Shown here piece by piece: positions 34,809 to 43,063 of a stretch of DNA of 64,000 bases. This DNA is from SLFH01 sp050486265 (GTDB taxonomy: Bacteria > Planctomycetota > Phycisphaerae > Phycisphaerales > UBA1924). Position 1 is the stretch's first letter; the number at the start of each line of letters is the position of its first letter. The DNA is taken from NCBI GenBank assembly GCA_050486265.1, contig JBJHCY010000001.1, positions 502,291 through 566,290 on the forward strand. Direction: 5' to 3'. A program made the translations under genes and the position numbers. Under the pieces are notes generated by a model that was not told the origin of the DNA, made no database searches, and saw only the letters and a program-made list of their open reading frames with translations.

Positions 34809-35582
34809 TCAGGTTCGTGCTATGACGCAGACAGTAAAGCTCTCTTCGAGTTCGATCGGGTCGGTGATCGGCCGCGGGCGGACCGTGCCGTCGGCCTCGA
34901 ACGGGTCGGCGAGCTTGGAGTGCACCTCGGTGGTTCTGAAGCCGGCTTCGAGCATCGCGTCTCGCAGTTCGGGGACCGACCAGAGGCGCCAGCGGTAGAC
35001 GAACGCGTCGGTGTATTCCTCGATGATCTCGCCCGATCGCTCGACGCGGAAGTGGCAGACATCGGTGACCATGCCCGTGAGGGGGTCGGCGTCGCGCTGC
35101 TCCCATGTGTAGAGGACGCGCAGGCCGCCGGGTGCGCGGTGGCCCCGGTTGACGGCGCCGGTCCTGAAGGCGGACTCGCCGCCGTAGATGTCGCAGACGA
35201 AGACGCCCTGCGCATTCAGGCGTTCTCTTGTGCGCGAGAGGTAGCGGACGAGGGCGGGGCGGTCGTGGAGTTCGCCGATCGAGAAGTTGCCGACGAAGAC
35301 GACATCGGCCGCGTCGTCGGCGTCGAGCACGCTCTGTTGGCGGAGCGTCAGCCGTTCGCCGAAGGCGTTGCGTTCGCGTGCGCGGGACAGCGGCTCGGGG
35401 TCGAGGTCGGTCCCGATCGCGCGTCCGTCCGGCACGCGTTCGAGCCAGGCGAGGGAGGCGGCGCAGGAGCCGCAGAAGTCTTCGGCGAGGATCTTCGGGT
35501 CCGCCCCGTGCAACGCGATCAGGAACGGCACGAGCGCCGGCGGGGACTGGACACAGAGTTCGTAGCAGTCGAATCTGTTCAT
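34809..35582 (-). CDS. Class I SAM-dependent methyltransferase, copy A
   Basis: A 257-residue protein with a Rossmann methyltransferase core. Motif I appears in ILAEDFCGSCAASLAWLE, then GTDLDPEPLSRARER for the SAM-ribose binding acidic loop, and VVFVGNFSIGELHDRPAL at the motif IV position. The remainder (VLYTWEQRDADPLTGMVTDV, RWRLWSVPELRDAML) forms the lid and substrate region. It is clearly paralogous to the gene at 35786-36547: the same order of motifs, same length and many identical residues. Its substrate is unknown. The 44-residue microprotein lies between the two copies on the same strand. Confidence 0.85.
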   Translation of the reverse strand: MNRFDCYELCVQSPPALVPFLIALHGADPKILAEDFCGSCAASLAWLERVPDGRAIGTDLDPEPLSRARERNAFGERLTLRQQSVLDADDAADVVFVGNFSIGELHDRPALVRYLSRTRERLNAQGVFVCDIYGGESAFRTGAVNRGHRAPGGLRVLYTWEQRDADPLTGMVTDVCHFRVERSGEIIEEYTDAFVYRWRLWSVPELRDAMLEAGFRTTEVHSKLADPFEADGTVRPRPITDPIELEESFTVCVIART

Positions 35583-35630
35583 GGGAGCGTTCGCCTTCGG
35601 CGAGCAAGAGGGTAAAAGGGCGATCGCCTC

Positions 35631-35765
35631 CTACAGGATCGCCCAAACCAAGATCCCAAGCCCGGCCAGCACGCACATCCAGACCCAGACCGGGATGCTC
35701 AGGAATGTGTAGTGGAACAGAAACTGCAGCACGCCTCCCAGAACGACTTCAAGCAACCCGTCCAT
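35631..35765 (-). CDS. 44-residue hydrophobic microprotein
   Basis: A very short gene reading MDGLLEVVLGGVLQFL, then FHYTFLSIPVWVWMCVLA, then GLGILVWAIL. Nearly the whole protein is hydrophobic with two likely membrane segments. The ATG has AAGGAGCGAGG upstream at good spacing. It lies between two paralogous methyltransferase genes, all on the minus strand, and codon third positions are G/C-rich. Function unknown; it may be a small membrane anchor or regulator. Confidence 0.55.
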   Translation of the reverse strand: MDGLLEVVLGGVLQFLFHYTFLSIPVWVWMCVLAGLGILVWAIL

Positions 35766-35785
35766 CGCCTCGCTCCTTGCCGAAC

Positions 35786-36547
35786 TCAGACCCTGCCGAC
35801 AACAAAGACAAAGAACGCCTCGTCCAGCTCGTCGGCGTGCTCGATCGGGCGGGTGTGGTACGCGCCCTCATCATCGACGGCGAACTCGGCCCGGGGGTAG
35901 ACCTCGGTCTTGCTGAAGCCCGATTCCTCCATCGCCTCGCGGAGCTCCATGATCGTCCAGAGGCGCCAGTTGTAGACGAACGCGTCGCGAAGCTCGATCC
36001 GCTCGCCGTGGACGGTGTCGACGATGAAGTGCATCGCGTTGACGACGCGGGCGGTCGTGGGGTCGGCGTGGCGTTGTTCCCAGGTGTAGGTGATCTTCGA
36101 GCCGTCGGGGGCTTCGTGATCGTCTTCGAGCGTGCCGAGTGTGTAGGCGTCGCTGCCGCCGTAGAGATCGCAGGCGATCATCCCGCCGGATCGCAGTCGG
36201 CGCAGGGCGTGGCGGAAGTAGGCGACGAGCTCGGGTCTGGTGTGCAGTTCGCAGACGGAGAAGTTGCCGACGAAGAGGATGTCGCAGGGGTCGTCGGCGT
36301 CCATCACATCGCAGGCGCGGGGCGTGACGCCCGGGGCGTCTGCGAGGCGTTCGAGCACCTCCGGGTCGTGGTCGACCGCGAAGGCGCTGCCCCCGGGGAT
36401 CAGGCCCGTCCACGCGCGGCTGGTCGCGCCGGCGCCCGCGAAGTCCTCGCCGAAGATCTGCGGGTCGCCCCCGTGGATCGCCGCGAGCAGCGGCGCGTCG
36501 CGCTCGGGCGACTGTGCGCACATTTCGTAGAGATCGTGCTTGTCCAT
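35786..36547 (-). CDS. Class I SAM-dependent methyltransferase, copy B
   Basis: A 253-residue paralogue of the downstream gene. Motif I is in IFGEDFAGAGATSRAW, the acidic loop in FAVDHDPEVLERLAD and motif IV in ILFVGNFSVCELHTRPEL. GSKITYTWEQRHADPTT and YNWRLWTIMELREAMEE parallel the other copy almost word for word. The tandem arrangement suggests an old duplication followed by divergence in the first 30 residues and in the C-terminus. The substrate is unknown. It lies 37 bases downstream of the ABC permease gene and may be at the 3' end of a longer transcript. Confidence 0.85.
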   Translation of the reverse strand: MDKHDLYEMCAQSPERDAPLLAAIHGGDPQIFGEDFAGAGATSRAWTGLIPGGSAFAVDHDPEVLERLADAPGVTPRACDVMDADDPCDILFVGNFSVCELHTRPELVAYFRHALRRLRSGGMIACDLYGGSDAYTLGTLEDDHEAPDGSKITYTWEQRHADPTTARVVNAMHFIVDTVHGERIELRDAFVYNWRLWTIMELREAMEESGFSKTEVYPRAEFAVDDEGAYHTRPIEHADELDEAFFVFVVGRV

Positions 36548-36584
36548 GGCCAGAGTTGTACGCGCCCGGCCGGTTCGGCGCGGG

Positions 36585-37994
36585 TTACGCCATGCGGATC
36601 CAGCGGAGGAGGGTCGGCAGGTTGGGCGCCTTGCCGTACATCAGCACGCCGATGCGGAAGATCTTCGCGGTCGCCCAGACGAAGACAAAGACCGCGGCGA
36701 CGCCGATCACGATCGAGGCGGCGATCTGCCACACCGGGATCGGTTCGGCCCCGGCCAGACGGATCACCATCGCGAACGGGCTGATCGGGGGCAGGAGCCC
36801 GCAGACGGTCGCGAAGGTCGAGTTGGGGCTGCGCATCAGCGGCATCCAGAGCATCAGCGGGATGAGCATCACCATGATGACCGGGGTGAGCAGCGACTGC
36901 GCCTCGTGGATCTCCGTCACCGCCGAGCCGATCGCCGCCATCAGCGACGCGAGCATGAAGAACGCGATGAAGAAGTAGACGATCAGCAGCCCGATGTCGG
37001 CCGCGTTGACAAGATGCAGCAGGTCGAACTGGCGCATCGTCAGGATCGCGATGGTCACATACATCAGCAGCACCGTCAGCGCCACGCACATCTGCCCGAG
37101 GATCTTGCCGGTCATCAGCTGCACCGGGCTGACGGCAGAGAGCAGGACCTCCATCACGCGGCTGGACTTCTCCTCGATCACCGTGGTCATGAGGTACTGG
37201 CCGCCGGTCATCACCGAGATCCAGAGCAGGAACATGAACGCGCCGGCCATCGCCATGTTGGCGCCGCCGCCGGTGCTCGCCCGCTCGCCGGTCTCGGTCA
37301 TCACCTGGGGACGACGGCCCTGCACCTGCACGAGGCGGCTGAGCGCCTCGGGGTCCTGCCCGGCCGCGGCGATCCGCGAGGTGCGGATCGCGCTCTCGAG
37401 CTTCTGCTGCAGAGGCCGCTCGAAGCGGTCGTCGAGGCGCGGGCGCACGGTGATCTGGTAGGACCCGAACCCGAACTCCTCGCTCGGACGCACGGCGTTG
37501 GGCTCGATGACCACGAGCGCCAGCAGCCCGCCGTCCTGCGGCGTGCCTTCCAGCAATACGCGTTTGCGCTCGTCGATCGCCTCGTCGGACTTCGCGGGGT
37601 CGAGGGCGGTGACGGTGATCTCGGGGATCTCGCCGAGGGCCTGCTCGATGGCTCTGCCCGCGGCGGCTTCGGCGGCTTCGCCCAGACGCTCGCCCGCCTG
37701 CTGCTCGATGGCCCGCCTCGTCATGTCGTACTCGGCGCGCAAGGCCTCTTCGGAGTAGCCGGCCGCGAGCTGGTCGTGGATGGAGGGGGCGACGCTGTCG
37801 CCCTCCCAGCCCGAGCGGTCGACGACCTCGATGGAGCCGCTGACGCGTGGGGGCGTGTCGTCGATCAGCCTGGGGATCAGGAAGATCAGCCCGACGATGA
37901 TCAGCGGGAAGATCACCACGCCGATGATGAAGCCCTTGGTGGCGACGGTCGAGACGAACTCGCGCTTGGCGACGGTGAGTGTCTTGGCGTTCAC
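36585..37994 (-). CDS. ABC-2 type transporter permease (NatB-like)
   Basis: A 469-residue membrane subunit of an exporter. One helix near residues 20-42 is followed by a large extracytoplasmic domain of about 200 residues, then five or six helices from about residue 240. The motif EEKSSRVMEVLLSAVSP is the family signature of NatB-type permeases. The start overlaps the end of the ATPase gene by four bases (ATGA), so this is the membrane partner. Substrates of this class include Na+ and various small molecules; nothing here decides which. Confidence 0.9.
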   Translation of the reverse strand: MNAKTLTVAKREFVSTVATKGFIIGVVIFPLIIVGLIFLIPRLIDDTPPRVSGSIEVVDRSGWEGDSVAPSIHDQLAAGYSEEALRAEYDMTRRAIEQQAGERLGEAAEAAAGRAIEQALGEIPEITVTALDPAKSDEAIDERKRVLLEGTPQDGGLLALVVIEPNAVRPSEEFGFGSYQITVRPRLDDRFERPLQQKLESAIRTSRIAAAGQDPEALSRLVQVQGRRPQVMTETGERASTGGGANMAMAGAFMFLLWISVMTGGQYLMTTVIEEKSSRVMEVLLSAVSPVQLMTGKILGQMCVALTVLLMYVTIAILTMRQFDLLHLVNAADIGLLIVYFFIAFFMLASLMAAIGSAVTEIHEAQSLLTPVIMVMLIPLMLWMPLMRSPNSTFATVCGLLPPISPFAMVIRLAGAEPIPVWQIAASIVIGVAAVFVFVWATAKIFRIGVLMYGKAPNLPTLLRWIRMA

Positions 37995-38977
37995 AGGGCG
38001 CCTCCTTGGCCCGCTCCGGCGAGCTCGGCCCGCAGCTCGTCCTCGGAGCGTTGTTCGTCGCCCCGGCCGACGATGTCGACGAAGATGTCTTCGAGGCTCG
38101 GCGTGCGGAGTTCGATCTTCTGCACGGGCAATGCCGAGGCGATCGCGCCGAGCACCCCGCCCGCGTCGGCGTCGTCTTCAAGGTCCGCCTCGAAGCCTTG
38201 CTCGGTGATTCTCACGCTCGCGACGCCCTCGACCGAACCGGCCCGGGCCTGCGCGTCGTCCGCGCCGACGCTCTTGGCGGGCACGAACGCGATCCCGCTG
38301 GCCATGTGGGGCCCCCTGATCTCGTGCATCGGCGCGTCGAGCACCTTGCGCCCCCGGTCGATCATCACGATGTGGCGGCAGAGCTGCTCGGCCTGGAACA
38401 TCACATGCGTCGAGAAGATCAGCGTCCGCCCCTGGGCGTGCTGCTCAAGGAACAGATCGCGCATCAGCCGCATGTTCACGGGGTCGAGCCCGCTGAACGG
38501 CTCGTCGAGGATGAGCAGATCCGGTTCGGGCAGCACGCAGGAGATGAACTGCACCTTCTGCTGCATGCCCTTGGAGAGCTCCTCGCACTTCTTGTTGATC
38601 TCTTTTTCCAGCCCGACGCGTTCGAGCCAGTCGGCGACGGTCTTGCGGAGCTGCGGGCCGCCGTGGACGCCCTTGAGCTTGGCGATGTACTCGATGAAGG
38701 CGCCGACCTTCATCTTCTTGTAGACGCCTCGTTCTTCGGGCAGGTAGCCGATGCGGTCCTTGCTCTCGATGGCCGAGGGCTTGCCCAGGACGCTGAGCCT
38801 CCCCGAATCGGGGAAGATGATCGACATGATCATGCGGATCGATGTCGTCTTGCCGGCCCCGTTGGGGCCGATGAAGCCGTAGAGCCCGCCTTCCTTGACG
38901 GCGAGATCCAGCCCCTCCACGGCGACCTTCTCGCCGAAAGTCTTGCGGACCTGTTCCATGATGATCGCGTCTGCCAT
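37991..38977 (-). CDS. ABC transporter ATP-binding protein (NatA-like)
   Basis: A 328-residue ATPase. Walker A is GFIGPNGAGKTTSIRM, the Q-loop region reads GYLPEERGVYKKMKV, the signature is CEELSKGMQQKVQFIS, and Walker B is DLLILDEPFSGLDPVN, followed by the switch histidine in IFSTHVMFQAEQL. A C-terminal domain of about 90 residues after the nucleotide-binding core is typical of the DrrA/NatA group. The ATG was chosen 75 bases inside the open frame where homology-like sequence begins. It forms an operon with the permease. Confidence 0.93.
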   Translation of the reverse strand: MADAIIMEQVRKTFGEKVAVEGLDLAVKEGGLYGFIGPNGAGKTTSIRMIMSIIFPDSGRLSVLGKPSAIESKDRIGYLPEERGVYKKMKVGAFIEYIAKLKGVHGGPQLRKTVADWLERVGLEKEINKKCEELSKGMQQKVQFISCVLPEPDLLILDEPFSGLDPVNMRLMRDLFLEQHAQGRTLIFSTHVMFQAEQLCRHIVMIDRGRKVLDAPMHEIRGPHMASGIAFVPAKSVGADDAQARAGSVEGVASVRITEQGFEADLEDDADAGGVLGAIASALPVQKIELRTPSLEDIFVDIVGRGDEQRSEDELRAELAGAGQGGAL

Positions 38978-39176
38978 CGGCGCGTTGTCCTCTCTCCGGC
39001 CCCGCGTCGCTTTCGGGGTGCCGTTCTCGGATGATTGCGCGGCGGGCGGCACCGAGCGCGGCCGGCCAACGCGGATCGGCGATCGCCCGCCGCCGGAGCG
39101 AACTTTGGGCGGCCAAACCGCGGGTGGGGATTCTGTGCCGGGTGAGTTCGGAAGACGCCCCGCCTATTTTCACCCG

Positions 39177-40268
39177 GTGCCCGACGCCTTCCCCGACATC
39201 CCCCAGGCCCTCGCCGCCCGCCTCGCGACGCTCGAGTCGCAGCACCGCCAGACCGAGGCGCTGCTGGCCGACCCGGAGGTGATGGGCGACCATCGCAAGG
39301 TCCGCGAGCTGTCGATCAAGAAAGCCGCCTCCGAGCCGGTCGTCGAGGCGTACCGCGAGCTGGAGCGCCTGCGGGCCGAGCACGCCGAGCTGACCTCGGC
39401 CCTGGGCGACCCCGAGCTCGCCGAGCTGGCGGCTCAGGAGCTCCCGGGCGTCGCCGAGCGGGCCGAGGGCCTGATCGAGACGATCAAGAACCGGCTGGTG
39501 ACGGCCGCGGATCGGGCTGTCGGCGCGGTGATCCTCGAGCTCCGCGCCGGGACCGGGGGCGACGAGGCGGGGCTCTGGGCGGCCGACCTGCTGGGCGTCT
39601 ACCAGAAGTACGCCCAGCGCCGGGGGTGGGAGGTCGAGGTCTTCGAGCTCTCGGCCGACGCCGGGCTCGGGGGCGTGCGCCACGCGGTGGTGGGGGTGCG
39701 GGGCGAGGGCGTCTGGTCGGAGCTCGCCTTCGAGGCGGGGGTGCACTCGGTCAAGCGTGTGCCTGCGACGGAGACGCAGGGGCGGATCCACACCTCGACG
39801 GCGACGGTCGCCGTGCTGCCCGAACCCGAGGAGGTCGAGGTCCGGATCGACTGGGCGAAGGATGTGACCGAGCATGTGACCACCTCGCAGGGGCCGGGGG
39901 GCCAGAATGTCAACAAGGTGGCGACGGCCGTCCACCTCGTGCACGAGCCGACCGGCATCGAGGTGCGGATGCAGGAATCCAAGAGCCAGCACCAGAACCG
40001 CGAGAAGGCCCGTCGCCTGCTGATGGCCCGCGTCTATGAGCACGAACGCGAGGCCAAGGCCGCCGAACGCTCCGCCGAACGGCGCAGCCAGATCGGCGGA
40101 GGCGGGCGCAGCGAAAAAATCCGCGTCTACCGCTACCAGGACGGGATCGTCGCCGACCAGCGCCTTGACACGAAGTTCAACCTGCGCGATATCCTCGAAG
40201 GCGACCTCGGCCCGATGTTCGAAGCGCTGATCGAGCGGGAAGTCGCGCGGCGGCTGGAGGCGTTGTGA
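39177..40268 (+). CDS. prfA: Peptide chain release factor 1
   Basis: A 363-residue factor that ends translation at UAA and UAG. The codon-recognition tripeptide is in VKRVPATETQGRIHTST (PAT, the RF1 type), and the peptidyl-hydrolysis motif is in SQGPGGQNVNKVATAVH. Later, QESKSQHQNREKA and YRYQDGIVADQRL are also characteristic. The start is a GTG (VPDAFPDIPQALAARLATL); sequence upstream in the same frame does not resemble the family. No methyltransferase prmC follows, in contrast to many genomes. Confidence 0.95.
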   Translation: MPDAFPDIPQALAARLATLESQHRQTEALLADPEVMGDHRKVRELSIKKAASEPVVEAYRELERLRAEHAELTSALGDPELAELAAQELPGVAERAEGLIETIKNRLVTAADRAVGAVILELRAGTGGDEAGLWAADLLGVYQKYAQRRGWEVEVFELSADAGLGGVRHAVVGVRGEGVWSELAFEAGVHSVKRVPATETQGRIHTSTATVAVLPEPEEVEVRIDWAKDVTEHVTTSQGPGGQNVNKVATAVHLVHEPTGIEVRMQESKSQHQNREKARRLLMARVYEHEREAKAAERSAERRSQIGGGGRSEKIRVYRYQDGIVADQRLDTKFNLRDILEGDLGPMFEALIEREVARRLEAL

Positions 40269-40299
40269 GGCTGTGGCGGGAGCTGTATCGGAAATGTGG

Positions 40300-40322
40300 C
40301 ACTGGCGGCTTGTCCGCCAGTG
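40300..40322. repeat. Dispersed palindromic repeat, copy 2
   Basis: CACTGGCGG-CTTGT-CCGCCAGTG, 9-bp perfect arms, 31 bases after the prfA stop. Same core as the element at 32957-32983. Confidence 0.65.
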
Positions 40323-40390
40323 TTCCCCCGGCCTGAGCGAAGAGAGTGCTGCGATCGTGGCAGGGTCTTTACCTCGTGGAAGAATGCTCG

Positions 40391-40624
40391 ATGACGAACG
40401 GTCAACGGCCCTCGATTCCGATGCAATGGCTCGCGCTGCTGCTTGCTTTCAATGTGCTGCTGATTCTGCTGATGGTTTACCTCTTGGTGCAGCAGCAGTT
40501 GGTCATCGCGATTGCGGCGTTCGCGGTCGGCACGGGCGTCAACTTCGGGCTCTCGATGTTGATCGCAAAGAAGTATCGTGATGCGATCGACTCCTGGCGT
40601 GACCGCGGGTCACCGAGGTCTTGA
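40391..40624 (+). CDS. Small membrane protein of unknown function
   Basis: A 77-residue protein with two membrane helices: WLALLLAFNVLLILLMVYL and LVIAIAAFAVGTGVNFGLSM, followed by a charged tail AKKYRDAIDSWRDRG. A GGAAG-like ribosome site precedes the ATG. It stands alone between prfA and the DinB-fold gene, flanked on both sides by palindromic repeats. No function can be assigned. Confidence 0.6.
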   Translation: MTNGQRPSIPMQWLALLLAFNVLLILLMVYLLVQQQLVIAIAAFAVGTGVNFGLSMLIAKKYRDAIDSWRDRGSPRS

Positions 40625-40643
40625 CGCCTTGCTGCCAGTAATC

Positions 40644-40669
40644 GACACTGGCGGGCAAGCCGACGGTGC
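40644..40669. repeat. Degenerate inverted copy of the palindromic repeat
   Basis: GACACTGGCGGGCAAGCCGA followed by CGGTGC. The left arm and the loop (GCAAG, reverse of CTTGC) match the copies at 32957 and 40300, but the right arm has several changes. Confidence 0.45.
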
Positions 40670-40714
40670 TGCAGATTGGTCGCGGGCCGGTGAATCGGCA
40701 ATGGAGAACTCAGC

Positions 40715-41233
40715 GTGAAACTCAACCCAAGAGACCTCCTCGACCACGACAACGCCTCGTTCAGCGCCCAGCTCGACGCGATTCTCGGGGTGCCCGACCA
40801 CAGGCACGAGTCGAACGATTTTCAGCGGGCCTGCTCGGCCTTCGCCCACGCCTGCGCCGCGCGCGAGCTCTGGCTGCGGCGCATCGACCCCGAGACGCCG
40901 GCGCCCGAAAACAACGGCGTCGACCTCTTCCCCGAGAGCGTCTACGCCGACGAACTCCGCCCCCTGCTCGACCGCATCGTGCGGTACTGGGACGCGTACG
41001 CCGCGAAGGTCGAGTCGGGGCCGGGGTGGGAGGCCGAGTCCGAGCGGGTGGTCGAGTACACCTCGACGGAGGGCCGGGCGTGGGCCAACAGCGTCGGCGA
41101 GATCGCGCTGCACCTGTTTGCCCACGGGCAGTACCACCGGGGCCAGATCGCGCTGCTGCTGGCCAAGCTGGGCGTCAAGTCGCCGGCGACGGACTACATC
41201 ATCCGGGCCCGAAAGGCCCGCAAGCCCGCCTGA
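40715..41233 (+). CDS. DinB-fold metal-dependent enzyme
   Basis: A 172-residue four-helix-bundle protein of the DinB/YfiT superfamily. Candidate metal ligands are in DLLDHDNAS at the N-terminus and the paired histidines of LHLFAHGQYHRGQIALLL in the last helix, the typical H-x3-H arrangement. Members are thiol-dependent transferases or damage-inducible proteins of unknown role. The ATG follows AATGGAGAA. The gene is isolated on the plus strand, with a degenerate palindromic repeat just upstream. Confidence 0.85.
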   Translation: MKLNPRDLLDHDNASFSAQLDAILGVPDHRHESNDFQRACSAFAHACAARELWLRRIDPETPAPENNGVDLFPESVYADELRPLLDRIVRYWDAYAAKVESGPGWEAESERVVEYTSTEGRAWANSVGEIALHLFAHGQYHRGQIALLLAKLGVKSPATDYIIRARKARKPA

Positions 41234-41318
41234 GCCGGGCTCCCCCGGTCGCCCGCTCAGATCCTCTTGCATCGGATCCCTGTTTCTGCAACGATCCCCG
41301 CTCAGAGGAGAGATGCAG

Positions 41319-42260
41319 ATGCGCAGGATTACCGTTGCGATGGCGGCGGCCGCGGCCATGGGCGTGCCCGCCATGGCCGAGCCGTTTGTCGATTTCGTCT
41401 TCAACCCCGCCCAGAGCGGCTTCGACGGGACGCTGAACCTCGGGGTCGAGACCTCGGGCACGCTGATCGGCGACTTCGACCCCGACACCAACCCCTCGGG
41501 CACCAGGACCAAGCCGGGCCTCTTCGGCTCGTTCGGCCCCACCGAGAATGTGCCCGTGCCCGTCGACCTGGGCGTGACGGTCGGCGGGCCGGCGGCGGCT
41601 TCGATCTCCGGCTCGATGCGCCTGGCGTTCAACTTCGAGGGTGACACGGTCCGGGTGAGCGGGTACGCGGCCGCGTGGGGCCAGGGCGCGATCGGCGTTC
41701 CCGCGACGCTCTCGCTCGACCCCGACTCTTTCCGCACGCGCAGCCCGGAGTCGATCTTCCCGGGATTGCCGATCGATCTGCCGATCGGCGAGATCCTGCT
41801 GAGCGATCTCTCGATGGTGCAGACCGGCGAGGGGGCTTCGGGCACGCTGGCCTCGCGTCCCGGCGGGTTTGATTACCAGGTCACGGTGCCGGTGCTGCTG
41901 TTCGGCAATGCCACGCTGTTCGGGCAGACGGTCGAGATCCCGGGGGTGCCGCTGGCGATCCCGCTGGACGGATCGGTCGACATCGAGGGACAGAACGCCG
42001 AGCTCTTCTCCCAGCGGAGCTTCACAGAAGACGGCAGCGCGACGCCGGGGCTGCAGCTCCCGACCTTCCCGCTCGACCTGCCGACGGTGCTCCCGCCCGG
42101 CGAGACCGCGAGCCTGCTGTTTTCGCTGGAGCTCGACAACATCTTCTTCGCCCTCAGCGGGATGCAGACGCTCGAGAGCAGCGGCGTGGTGATCCCCGCG
42201 CCCGGCGGCGCAGCGGTCCTGATCCTCGCGGGGTTGGTGGGCGTTCGACGGCGGTGCTGA
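41319..42260 (+). CDS. Exported protein with C-terminal PEP-CTERM-like sorting tail
   Basis: A 313-residue secreted protein of unknown function. A signal peptide (VAMAAAAAMGVPAMA) is followed by a long beta-rich region (FVDFVFNPAQSGFDGTLNL). The end reads VIPAPGGAAVLILAGLVGVR plus RRC: a Pro-Ala-Pro-Gly box, hydrophobic helix and Arg cluster. The second ATG is preferred because AGAGGAG lies 8 bases before it, whereas it is only 2 bases before the first (41313). It is the second protein of this sorting type in the window. Confidence 0.82.
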   Translation: MRRITVAMAAAAAMGVPAMAEPFVDFVFNPAQSGFDGTLNLGVETSGTLIGDFDPDTNPSGTRTKPGLFGSFGPTENVPVPVDLGVTVGGPAAASISGSMRLAFNFEGDTVRVSGYAAAWGQGAIGVPATLSLDPDSFRTRSPESIFPGLPIDLPIGEILLSDLSMVQTGEGASGTLASRPGGFDYQVTVPVLLFGNATLFGQTVEIPGVPLAIPLDGSVDIEGQNAELFSQRSFTEDGSATPGLQLPTFPLDLPTVLPPGETASLLFSLELDNIFFALSGMQTLESSGVVIPAPGGAAVLILAGLVGVRRRC

Positions 42261-42272
42261 GCTGAAAGCGGG

Positions 42273-42866
42273 TCAGCGCCCCGGCGAAGTCAGCTCCGCG
42301 GTGTGGTCTTCGAGGTTGGGGATCTTCATCGAACTCGGCGAGAGCCGGCCGTTCAGAGCGATCCCCGTGGGCATCGCCTGGTAGGTCTCGATCGAGATCT
42401 GGCGGATGGGCATCGGGAAGCCGGGGATCTGCTCGGCGTCGCTCATCGTGATCGTCGCGATGACCATGAGGTTTTTGGCGTCGTCGGGCACATGCTCCAG
42501 CGGCGTGCGATCGCTCGCGCCCCCGACGCGACCCATCACGCCCCGGTGGACCGGGTGGTTGTACCAGCGCATGACGGCGGCCTTGTCCTCGAACCAGGCC
42601 ATGATGACGCTCTTGCCCGACTGGGTCTGGGCGAGCTCGACGCCGTAGCACCCTGGCACGCTCCGGATCGCCCCGGCGAGCATGTCGCCCATGTTGACCG
42701 CGGGTACCGCTCGGTCTTGCTGCTGATCCTGGTCGGCGCGTCCTTCCTGAGCGGCCCGGCCTTCCTGGCCGGAGGCGGCGTGCCCGGCCCCGAGGAGGGC
42801 CAGCCCGGCAACAGAGGCGAGCAGGGCTATGGCGGAGATACGGCGGATGCTGGGGTTGGCTGGCAA
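42273..42866 (-). CDS. Exported protein of unknown function
   Basis: A 197-residue protein with a signal peptide (ISAIALLASVAGLALLGAGHA), then a Gln/Glu/Arg-rich linker (QEGRADQDQQQDRA). The globular part has GVELAQTQSGKSVIMAWFED and AAVMRWYNHPVHRG, which resembles a dimeric alpha-beta barrel, antibiotic monooxygenase or quinol-binding-like fold. Two Met-His-like patches may be metal or heme related. I cannot assign a family. It is convergent with the sorted protein gene, 12 bases away. Confidence 0.65.
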   Translation of the reverse strand: MPANPSIRRISAIALLASVAGLALLGAGHAASGQEGRAAQEGRADQDQQQDRAVPAVNMGDMLAGAIRSVPGCYGVELAQTQSGKSVIMAWFEDKAAVMRWYNHPVHRGVMGRVGGASDRTPLEHVPDDAKNLMVIATITMSDAEQIPGFPMPIRQISIETYQAMPTGIALNGRLSPSSMKIPNLEDHTAELTSPGR

Positions 42867-42990
42867 TCGAGACTCCTTCGGGCCGCTGCGCGGCCGAATG
42901 TTGGTGGGCCGAGTGTACTTTCCGGACGCGAGTGGTGCGGAATGTCTGTGCGCCGAATTTACAGAGCCGGGGCATCGGGCGGGGTTGAAT

Positions 42991-43009
42991 TGCGAATGGA
43001 TTCTCGATA
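42991..43009. promoter_or_regulatory. Fur-like half-symmetric site upstream of second prepilin module
   Basis: TTGCGAATGGATTCTCGAT has inverted arms TGCGAAT and ATTCTCG around GG. It shows the same TGCGA-left and TCTC-right asymmetry as the boxes at 30465 and 30507, but with a 2-base centre. It lies 10 bases before the alternative GTG start and 55 before the ATG of the prepilin gene. Confidence 0.35.
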
Positions 43010-43063
43010 AGGTTCTTCGTGAGACCCCATTCTCAAGTCTTCCAGATCGCCGGGCCTCTCCCC

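Noticed and set aside
40300..40322. The palindrome after prfA taken only as a transcription terminator
   Set aside because: No T-run follows (TTCCCCC), and the same core occurs near 32957 and 40644, so a dispersed repeat is the better description.
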